NCBI GenBank assembly: GCA_016712415.1 | Contig: JADJRC010000010.1 | Span: forward strand, 124,001-188,000 | From: Lewinellaceae bacterium | Lineage (GTDB): Bacteria > Bacteroidota > Bacteroidia > Chitinophagales > Saprospiraceae | DNA: 64,000 nt | Reading direction: 5' to 3' | Part shown: piece after piece, positions 36,202-42,834 of the stretch | How the letters are laid out: every line of letters begins with the position of its first letter | How positions within the stretch are numbered: position 1 is the first letter of the stretch | Made by a program: the position numbers and the translations under genes | The notes under the pieces: generated by a model | The model's database searches: none | What the model was told of the DNA's origin: nothing | Seen by the model: the letters and a program-made list of their open reading frames with translations, nothing else

Positions 36202-36959
36202 GCGCCCCTGATCCGGTACCAGGGGAATGGCGGCAGCCATTTTGTTTTTTGCAAAACAACAGCCCCCCAATGCCCGTTCAGGTCGACCGCTCCGGCTGTT
36301 TTAGCATCCTGATGGATATGATGGTGGTAATAATCTGCCATTTCCGGCACACCGACCCGGCTGTAATAGGCCGCCGTACGCTGCCGTGCGGCGTCCCGTT
36401 CCACCTCGTTTTTGTAAAAAGGCGAATCGAGGATATGTATTTCTCCGCCTGTTTTGAGCAGTTTCAGGAGTGTTTCGATCAAGGCGGCGAAGTCGGAAAA
36501 GTATTGCACTGATGCGGCCAACACGATGACGTCGAAGTATTGCCCCGGCATATCGCCCTGCATGACGTCGGCATATACGAAATGCAGGTTCGGCCGCTCA
36601 AAAAGCCGGGCGCCCTGTTCGAGTTCCGGCACATTCAGATCGGTTGCCCAGACTTCCCAGGCAGGGTTTTCGGCCAGGCGGTTGGCCATCCAGCCGTTGC
36701 CGCAGCCCAGGTCGAGCAGGCGGAATTGTTCACGTCCTGCCGATAACCGGCGGCAACAGGCTAAAAAACGCCCGAAAGACCGCCTGCGCCACCGCCATTC
36801 CCTGTTGTTGGGGTTTGAAGCGTCTACATCCGGGAGTTGTTGCAGGTCCTTGTCGGAAAGCAGCCGTCCCTCCCGGCGGCGTACTTCCAGGTACAGCCGT
36901 TCTTTCTCCTGAAGGAACGGCGTCGGCCGGGAAATAAAACGCAGGGTTTGTTTTTTCAT
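36198..36959 (-). CDS. Class I SAM-dependent methyltransferase
   Basis: 253 residues. The SAM-binding motif I is LLDLGCGNGWMANRLAE near residue 85. Motif II-like ATDLNVPELEQGA and motif IV QYFDVIVLAASVQYFSD follow, then GGEIHILDSPFY. The N-terminus is rich in Arg and Trp (NNREWRWRRRSFGRFLACC). Cytoplasmic; substrate unknown. A short hairpin (acggcgt-ttg-acgccgt on its strand) lies in the leader. It is monocistronic and convergent with aguB. Confidence 0.88.
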   Translation of the reverse strand: MKKQTLRFISRPTPFLQEKERLYLEVRRREGRLLSDKDLQQLPDVDASNPNNREWRWRRRSFGRFLACCRRLSAGREQFRLLDLGCGNGWMANRLAENPAWEVWATDLNVPELEQGARLFERPNLHFVYADVMQGDMPGQYFDVIVLAASVQYFSDFAALIETLLKLLKTGGEIHILDSPFYKNEVERDAARQRTAAYYSRVGVPEMADYYHHHIHQDAKTAGAVDLNGHWGAVVLQKTKWLPPFPWYRIRGA

Positions 36960-37083
36960 TTTTTGACAATAGACGGCGTCAAACGCCGTGTAAAAACGGG
37001 CAGGACAACAGGTATTCGGACCGGGATGAACAATAGATCCGGCGGCCGGTTCTACCGGATGGATAACTTTCGGGGTACATTTC

Positions 37084-37091
37084 TATTTTTG
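37084..37091 (+). promoter_or_regulatory. Candidate -7 box for the acyl-CoA carboxylase gene
   Basis: TATTTTTG fits TAnnTTTG and lies 56 bp before the ATG at 37147. No convincing -33 element. Confidence 0.35.
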
Positions 37092-37146
37092 CAGCGGCAA
37101 GCCGGCGCCACTCACTACTTACCAACTCACCACTCACCACGATAAA

Positions 37147-38787
37147 ATGCCTGACACAAAGATCAATCTTGAAACCGAGAAAAACGCGGATGCGATGAAA
37201 CTGGCTATTTCCAACATGAATCGCAGGCTTGAAAAAATATATGAGGGCGGCGGCGCCAAACGTATGGAAAAACTGCACCGGGAAGGCAAAATGACCGCCC
37301 GGGAACGCATCGGCTATTTGCTCGACGAAGGTAAACCACAGATCGAGATCGGCGCTTTTGCAGGTTATGAAATGTACGCCGAACACGGCGGCTGTCCGGC
37401 AGGCGGCGTGGTAGTAGTGATCGGTTATGTACGCGGGCGGCAGGTGATCGTGGTCGCCAATGATGCGACGGTGAAAGCGGGTGCATGGTTTCCCGTTACC
37501 GGAAAAAAGAACCTGCGCGCGCAGGAGATTGCCATGGAAAACCGCCTGCCGATTATTTACCTGGTGGATTCGGCGGGGGTGTACCTGCCTATGCAGGACG
37601 AGATATTCCCCGACAAGGAGCACTTCGGGCGGATTTTCCGGAACAATGCCCGGCTGTCGTCGGCAGGTATTCCACAAATTGCCGCCATCATGGGCAGCTG
37701 CGTGGCCGGCGGCGCCTACCTGCCCATCATGTCCGACGAAGCGCTGATCGTGGAAAAAACGGGTTCCGTGTTTCTGGCAGGTCCGTACCTGGTAAAAGCC
37801 GCCATTGGCGAGGAAGTGGACCAGGAAACCCTCGGCGGCGCTGCGACCCATTCCGAGATTTCAGGGATTACCGATTATAAAATGCCCGACGACAAAACCT
37901 GTCTCGACACAATTAAGGACCTGGTCGATAAGTTCGGGCGCTTCGACACCGCCGGTTTCGACCGGGTCGAAGCAAAGCCTGCCGCCGGAAAACCGCTGGA
38001 TATTTTCGATATTTTCCCCGAACACGCCACCAAACCCTACGATACGCTCGAAATTCTGAGCCGGCTGGTGGATGAAGGCAAACTTACCCAGTACAAGGAA
38101 CACTACGGCAAGACGATCATCTGCGCATACGCACGAATCGACGGCTGGGCCGTCGGCATTGTGGTAAACAACCGCCAGGTAGTGAAAAATGCCAAAGGTG
38201 AAATTCAGTTCGGCGGGGTGATATATTCCGATTCCGCAGATAAAGCCACGCGTTTTATCCTGAACTGCAACCAGAAAAAGATCCCGCTCGTCTTTTTACA
38301 TGATGTGACGGGTTTTATGGTCGGCACCCGTTCCGAGCACGGGGGTATCATTAAAGACGGCGCCAAAATGGTGAATGCCGTGGCGAATTCCACGGTGCCC
38401 AAGTTCACCATTGTCATCGGCAATTCCTACGGGGCAGGCAACTACGCTATGTGCGGCAAGGCTTACGACCCCCGGCTTATTGCCGCATGGCCGACTGCCA
38501 AAATTGCCGTGATGGGCGGCGAACAAGCTGCTAAAGTGTTGACACAGATACAGGTGGAATCGCTGAAACGAAAAAGCGAAGCCCCCGACCCGGATGCAGA
38601 ACGCGAATTGTTTGAAAAAATCAAGGCCCGTTACGATGCCCAAACCACGCCGTACTATGCCGCTGCGCGGCTTTGGGTGGATGCTATTATCGACCCGCGC
38701 GATACCCGTCAGTGGATCAGCATGGGCATCGAAGCGGCCAATAACGCGCCGGTGGAAAAGTTTAATCCGGGTGTAATTCAAGTTTGA
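37147..38787 (+). CDS. Acyl-CoA carboxylase, carboxyltransferase (beta) subunit
   Basis: 546 residues. Crotonase-fold carboxyltransferase with the two oxyanion-hole regions: MGSCVAGGAYLPIMSDEA near 195 and GNSYGAGNYAMCGKAYDPR near 430. The stretch MQDEIFPDKEHFGRIFRNNARLSSAGIPQIA resembles methylcrotonoyl-CoA carboxylase beta chains more than propionyl-CoA ones. It transfers carboxyl from biotin to an acyl-CoA, as part of leucine or branched-chain acyl-CoA breakdown if the MccB assignment holds. The biotin carboxylase/BCCP alpha subunit is not in the window. Substrate therefore moderately sure only. Confidence 0.92.
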   Translation: MPDTKINLETEKNADAMKLAISNMNRRLEKIYEGGGAKRMEKLHREGKMTARERIGYLLDEGKPQIEIGAFAGYEMYAEHGGCPAGGVVVVIGYVRGRQVIVVANDATVKAGAWFPVTGKKNLRAQEIAMENRLPIIYLVDSAGVYLPMQDEIFPDKEHFGRIFRNNARLSSAGIPQIAAIMGSCVAGGAYLPIMSDEALIVEKTGSVFLAGPYLVKAAIGEEVDQETLGGAATHSEISGITDYKMPDDKTCLDTIKDLVDKFGRFDTAGFDRVEAKPAAGKPLDIFDIFPEHATKPYDTLEILSRLVDEGKLTQYKEHYGKTIICAYARIDGWAVGIVVNNRQVVKNAKGEIQFGGVIYSDSADKATRFILNCNQKKIPLVFLHDVTGFMVGTRSEHGGIIKDGAKMVNAVANSTVPKFTIVIGNSYGAGNYAMCGKAYDPRLIAAWPTAKIAVMGGEQAAKVLTQIQVESLKRKSEAPDPDAERELFEKIKARYDAQTTPYYAAARLWVDAIIDPRDTRQWISMGIEAANNAPVEKFNPGVIQV

Positions 38788-38826
38788 ATGATGAATGATG
38801 GAATGGTGAATGATAAATGATGATTG

Positions 38827-39351
38827 ATGAATAACCTGTCTTTCATGCGGGTCGATTTAGAGCGCCTGGAGGTTTTGCGCGCGTTTGCCGAACGCACGTT
38901 CCGTGAAGCCTGGCAGGACGACAACGATCCGGATGATTTCGAGGCGTATTGCCGGAAGCATTTTGCAGCAGATTACCTGGCGACGGAACTGGAGCAACCC
39001 GGTTCCGAATTTTACCTGTTTGACATGGAAAGCCAGGTGGTGGCTTACCTGAAACTGAATATCAATTGCCGGCCCCTGCATGACTGGGATGGCTCGCCGG
39101 CCCTGCAACTCGAACGTATTTATGTCTTGAAAGGGGTACAAAGCAAAGGCCTGGGGGCTGAATTGCTGGGTTTTACCGAAAATCGCGCACGGGAGACCGG
39201 GGCGGAATGGGTATGGCTGAGCGTATGGCAAAAATCGCCGCGCACAATATCCTTCTATGAAAAGAACGGATTTTCTATTTTTGGCGTCGAAACCTTCTGG
39301 GTCGGCGACGATCCGCAGCCAGATTGGTTGATGAAAAAACGGGTGGCATAA
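38827..39351 (+). CDS. GNAT family N-acetyltransferase
   Basis: 174 residues from the ATG at 38827. Acetyl-CoA motif A: LERIYVLKGVQSKGLGAELLGF. Motif B: AEWVWLSVWQKSPRTISFYEKNGFSIFG. This is typical of RimI-like or spermidine/diamine acetyltransferase-like GNATs. A diamine substrate would fit the nearby putrescine genes, but this is only inference. The 40-bp gap to the carboxylase gene is made of ATGA-rich simple repeats. Confidence 0.88.
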   Translation: MNNLSFMRVDLERLEVLRAFAERTFREAWQDDNDPDDFEAYCRKHFAADYLATELEQPGSEFYLFDMESQVVAYLKLNINCRPLHDWDGSPALQLERIYVLKGVQSKGLGAELLGFTENRARETGAEWVWLSVWQKSPRTISFYEKNGFSIFGVETFWVGDDPQPDWLMKKRVA

Positions 39352-39403
39352 TTCATCAACTGCACCTTGCCACGACATATCCATTTATCCGGGCCACAAT
39401 TTT

Positions 39404-39751
39404 ATGATGACCAAACAATCACTCCTGTCTTCCCTGGCCTTCTGGTTCCATCTTTTCGTCACCCTGTTGGCGTGGGTCGCGCCTTTTCTGGTCAGTTGGA
39501 AATGGTCGATCCCGGTTTATGCTGCCGTCATGCTTCAATTTGCTTTTTTCGGCAAATGCCTCATGAATGAAAAACACGATATGACGGAAGACCAGGATGC
39601 TACGTTTTATTCCTACCTTTTGGAAAAACTGGGCATTCGCCCAAACCGGAAACGCCTGAAATTTTACGTCCGAAAGGTCTTTTACCCGGTACTGGCAACG
39701 GTTGCCCTGATCTGGCAGGAGCTGCTGGGCAATGCGCCCGTTTTTTTCTGA
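39404..39751 (+). CDS. Small integral membrane protein, conserved hypothetical
   Basis: 115 residues. Two hydrophobic segments at the N-terminus (SLAFWFHLFVTLLAWVAPFLV; WSIPVYAAVMLQFAFFG), a hydrophilic middle (NEKHDMTEDQDATFYSYLLEKLG) and a third hydrophobic stretch near the C-terminus (VFYPVLATVALIWQELLG). No known motif. It lies downstream of the acetyltransferase, same strand, and converges on the DUF3570 operon. Confidence 0.65.
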   Translation: MMTKQSLLSSLAFWFHLFVTLLAWVAPFLVSWKWSIPVYAAVMLQFAFFGKCLMNEKHDMTEDQDATFYSYLLEKLGIRPNRKRLKFYVRKVFYPVLATVALIWQELLGNAPVFF

Positions 39752-39765
39752 ACCTTTTCCGACTG

Positions 39766-40962
39766 TTATGACTTGTTGATATCCAGCAGCAGCGAAATGA
39801 TGTTGGCGGAGAGTCCGTCGCTGCGCCGGTACCACGCATAGCGCAATTCAGCGGCATTGAAATTCCAGTTTTTATATAGATGCCGGAACGGAGCAAACCG
39901 CAACCCGAGCCCTGTTTTGTAACTTTGAAATGCAGACAGGTCATAGTCCGAGGTATAAAAAGCCTGCTTTGGGTCGTGGCCGGCATAGGGCCCGAAATCG
40001 CGCGCCTGTGTCTGTGTATAAAAACGGAAAAAGGGAGACACTGTCCACATCGGGCCGAACTTTACCGGCGTCTCCAGATCGATGGTGTGCGCTGTTATGC
40101 CAAAATCGTCCCAGTAAAAGCGGTAGTAGCTGCGTATGATGTAGCGGTCGAACAAAAAGGTGTTCAGTTGTATGCCGAGCGGAATGCGCAGCCGCTCCAT
40201 GGGCAGGTTCTCGACCCGTTTGCTGCCGTCGGTAAAATATACCCTGTGAAAGGGTGTTGATAGCAGGCCCTTCTGGTAACTGATTCCGGGAAAAAGCGCC
40301 AGCGTCATACGCCGGTTGAGCGCCTGGTACAGGCCAAGGTCCAGGTTGAAGGAATTGCGTTTGTAAACATCGAACCATTTGGTGCCGCGCAGTTCGACGG
40401 GATAAATCAGTGTCGCCTTTTTATCGGATCGAAAAAGTGCCCAGCGCATATCATCGAAGTAGGCTTCGAGTCGCAGCACGATGTCCCGGTTGCGGGCAGC
40501 GTTGCTGTGCCGGGCCTGGAGTCCGCCACCGAAAGACAGGTAATCGGATTCTACTGAAAAAGCGCCCGTTATGCCGGCCGACCAGCCGCTGTGTGGTACA
40601 TGGCGTTCATATCCTGCCACCGCGTGCCCCCGAATATCGCGATACGAGGCCGATGAGGTGACAAAATTGATTTTGTCGGTCGAGGCGGAAGTGATCATAT
40701 CGACACCTGCGTGCAGCGACAGGGTCTGGATCGAATCGCGCCGGTGCGTCACGGAGATTTCGGGTGCGTACACCTGCAATTTTTCGGTGCCGATGCCGCC
40801 TGTCACGGCTGAATGGTCGCCGTCCTGCAGGTAATGCGCATAAACGATAGAGATATCGGTTTGATTCAACCGGCGTTTATGGCCAATGCTATCCTGTCGC
40901 TGTCCGAATGACGACAGCCACGACATCAGCAGGCCCAGCAAAAAATGTAGTTTGAGTTTCAT
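39766..40962 (-). CDS. DUF3570 outer-membrane-type protein
   Basis: 398 residues with a signal peptide (MKLKLHFLLGLLMSWLSSFG). The rest is a series of alternating amphipathic strands with aromatic belts (YIIRSYYRFYWDDFGI, MWTVSPFFRFYTQTQARDFGPYAG), ending in ANIISLLLDINKS, as in beta-barrels. It matches the DUF3570 family in layout (SVYAHYLQDGDHSAVTGG near the N-terminus, the YxxxxD(G/D)NxxVxxG-type start). It is last in the operon thioredoxin-ApbE-DUF4266-DUF3570, 6 nt after DUF4266. Suggested role: outer-membrane partner of an extracytoplasmic redox system. Confidence 0.8.
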   Translation of the reverse strand: MKLKLHFLLGLLMSWLSSFGQRQDSIGHKRRLNQTDISIVYAHYLQDGDHSAVTGGIGTEKLQVYAPEISVTHRRDSIQTLSLHAGVDMITSASTDKINFVTSSASYRDIRGHAVAGYERHVPHSGWSAGITGAFSVESDYLSFGGGLQARHSNAARNRDIVLRLEAYFDDMRWALFRSDKKATLIYPVELRGTKWFDVYKRNSFNLDLGLYQALNRRMTLALFPGISYQKGLLSTPFHRVYFTDGSKRVENLPMERLRIPLGIQLNTFLFDRYIIRSYYRFYWDDFGITAHTIDLETPVKFGPMWTVSPFFRFYTQTQARDFGPYAGHDPKQAFYTSDYDLSAFQSYKTGLGLRFAPFRHLYKNWNFNAAELRYAWYRRSDGLSANIISLLLDINKS

Positions 40963-40968
40963 TTCCGC

Positions 40969-41193
40969 TCAGTTACATCCGCATCCGCCGCCGGATTTTC
41001 CACTGCCTCCCCCCGTTGCTCCTTCGCGGTAGGTTTGCACATTTTGTTCAAATTTGCAGCCGGGCCGGTGTCCGGGCTGCATGGCCTGGTCGTTCAGGTA
41101 TACACGCTGGTAGGGCTTTACCTGTTGGCAGCCGGCGCAGGCGAGCATTGTCAACCATGCCAGCATACAGCAATAGAGTGTTTTATTTGCCAT
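40969..41193 (-). CDS. DUF4266 small lipoprotein
   Basis: 74 residues from the ATG at 41193. Lipoprotein signal (CMLAWLTMLACAGC) followed by QQVKPYQRVYLNDQAM and a glycine/cysteine-rich tail (GGGSGKSGGGCGCN), both DUF4266 hallmarks. The start overlaps the end of the ApbE gene. The phrase REGATGG resembles the GA[ST] core around the Thr that ApbE enzymes flavinylate, so it could be a flavin carrier; this is inference. It is conserved in this gene order with DUF3570 and ApbE in other Bacteroidota. Confidence 0.85.
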   Translation of the reverse strand: MANKTLYCCMLAWLTMLACAGCQQVKPYQRVYLNDQAMQPGHRPGCKFEQNVQTYREGATGGGSGKSGGGCGCN

Positions 41194-42115
41194 GATACTC
41201 GAGATTCGGGGACGTATGTATCCGGTTCTTTTCGTCCACAATAATACAATGGGTTTCCGGAAGCCGGCCAATGAATTCGAGTCCTTTTTCTGTACCCATG
41301 ACGGTAACCGCAGTGGCCAGTGCGTCGGAAAGTTCCGCACGGGGGCTGATCACCGTGACGCTTTTTATACCGGTCACCGGCCTGCCGCTGCGGGGGTCGA
41401 TGGTGTGGCCATAACGGACGCCCAGGTGTTCAAAATACTGTTCGTAATTGCCGGAGGTCGCGAGGCATAACCCTTTCTCAGCAGGCAACCACATCATGAT
41501 CCGGTTGGGTTGATCCGGATGCGCCACCCCGATTTTCCAGGGCGTCCCGTCTGCCCGGGCGCCCCACACGCTCAGGTCGCCGCTGGCATTGACGGCAGCG
41601 CCTGCGACATTAACGGCTTTCAACAGGGTTCGAACCCGGTCTGCCGCGTAACCTTTCCCGATGGCTGCAAAGTTAATCCGCATCTCCGGATCGTGCAGCA
41701 GCACCTCATGATTGGGTAGCAACCGGATTTTGTCATAACCGCAGTGTTTCAATGCGGCATCAATCTCTTTTGGTGGCGGAAAGGCTGCCGGGGTATTGTC
41801 AAAACGATAAAGTTTCTTCAAGGCGCCTGCGCTGATGTCGAATGTCCCGCCGGTCAGCCGGGAGATATCGAGACAGCGCTGAAGCAGGGAAAACGTTTCT
41901 TCCGAAACACGGACCGGTTCTTTTCCGGCGTATTGGTTGATGCGATAAGTGTCCGAATGCGGTTCAAATTCGGTGAGCAGTGCTTCAATCCGCCGGACCT
42001 CTGCCGTACAAAGATCGAGCAGGCTTTCTCCTTCGGCCGGTCCGCCGGCGCAGACGACGGCAAATTCAAAAACGGAGCCCATGTGCCGGGCTGTCCTGCG
42101 GTATTCCCGAACCAT
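41183..42115 (-). CDS. apbE: FAD:protein FMN transferase (ApbE)
   Basis: 310 residues. ApbE family landmarks: MGSVFEFAVV at the N-terminus, GGTFDISAGALKKL near 95, INFAAIGKGYAADRVRTLL near 150, VNASGDLSVWG near 180, and HTIDPRSGRPVTGIKSVTVIS near 240. The enzyme covalently attaches FMN from FAD to Thr/Ser of target proteins outside the cytoplasm. The usual signal peptide is missing at this start (MVREYRRTARHMG), so the export route is unclear; the ATG overlaps the thioredoxin stop (TAATG). It sits between thioredoxin-like and DUF4266 genes. Confidence 0.93.
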   Translation of the reverse strand: MVREYRRTARHMGSVFEFAVVCAGGPAEGESLLDLCTAEVRRIEALLTEFEPHSDTYRINQYAGKEPVRVSEETFSLLQRCLDISRLTGGTFDISAGALKKLYRFDNTPAAFPPPKEIDAALKHCGYDKIRLLPNHEVLLHDPEMRINFAAIGKGYAADRVRTLLKAVNVAGAAVNASGDLSVWGARADGTPWKIGVAHPDQPNRIMMWLPAEKGLCLATSGNYEQYFEHLGVRYGHTIDPRSGRPVTGIKSVTVISPRAELSDALATAVTVMGTEKGLEFIGRLPETHCIIVDEKNRIHTSPNLEYHGK

Positions 42116-42552
42116 TAATTGGTGTTTAGCAGTTGTTCAATTTGTCCGATAAAGGATGTCGTGTTTTCGGTTGCCCACGACAGTATGGCGCGGACCGAAC
42201 GATCGGGGTTCAGCAGCAGCAGTTTGGGGAAAGCGCCTTCCGGGTTGTAATGCCCGGCCCAGGTTTCGTTTTCCTTCATTTGTTCCCCGGAGAGTTTTTT
42301 GCGTTGGGGAAAATCGACCTTTATCACCTGCAAATGTGTTGCGGCAAAGCCCAGGAAACTGCTGTCTGACAGGATCTGCTTTTCCAGTTTGATACAGGGC
42401 AGGCACCAGTCGGAGCCCGAAAAGACAAGCAGGATATGGCGCGAGGAGTCGACTTGCCCGGCGTCTGGGTTCGGCGCCTGTCCTGAAGTTGTCTGGAGCA
42501 ATACAAATAACAAAAGAAGCGTAATCAACGCATTTAGCCTGTAACGGAACAT
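42115..42552 (-). CDS. Thioredoxin-like periplasmic protein
   Basis: 145 residues. Signal peptide (ITLLLLFVLLQTTSGQ) and a CxxC active site in SGSDWCLPCIKLEKQIL, followed by a typical VIKVDFPQRK strand and the cis-Pro region GAFPKLLLLNPD. It belongs to the DsbD-gamma/thioredoxin-like group with signal peptide. It should pass electrons or reduce disulfides outside the cytoplasm. First gene of the ApbE/DUF4266/DUF3570 operon, with the stop overlapping apbE. The dispersed 92-bp repeat lies just upstream. Confidence 0.92.
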   Translation of the reverse strand: MFRYRLNALITLLLLFVLLQTTSGQAPNPDAGQVDSSRHILLVFSGSDWCLPCIKLEKQILSDSSFLGFAATHLQVIKVDFPQRKKLSGEQMKENETWAGHYNPEGAFPKLLLLNPDRSVRAILSWATENTTSFIGQIEQLLNTN

Positions 42553-42567
42553 GTATACACAAAGTAA

Positions 42568-42660
42568 ATTGGTTTACGAAAATAAGCCTCAACAACACGT
42601 TGATTTTCAATGCGCTGGAATTCTGTAAATGCTTTAATTCGGAGAATTCCGGTATAAAAT
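42568..42660. repeat. Dispersed ~92-bp repeat, copy 2
   Basis: Gapless relative of 3881-3972 in the same orientation. It lies in the 282-bp gap between the M16 peptidase terminator and the thioredoxin gene, covering the region where the thioredoxin operon promoter would be expected. Confidence 0.7.
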
Positions 42661-42777
42661 GGCATGGTGCAAAGGGTTGGCAGTGATGTGGTATTTGCGT
42701 CCGATAAAACGGGGAAAGGGCGCTCATAGTATACCGTTTACCCGGCATTTAAGGACTTGAAATACTGTCATGGAAAG

Positions 42778-42810
42778 AAAAAAGGCCGTCCCTGACGTGC
42801 AGGGGCGGCC
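42778..42810 (-). terminator. Rho-independent terminator after the M16 peptidase gene
   Basis: On the minus strand an 11-bp GC-rich stem (GGCCGCCCCTG pairing with CAGGGACGGCC, one G-T wobble), loop of 5, then TTTTTT. It lies 24 bp past the peptidase stop. Confidence 0.88.
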
Positions 42811-42834
42811 CGGAATAGTTGCTGTTTTGGAATA

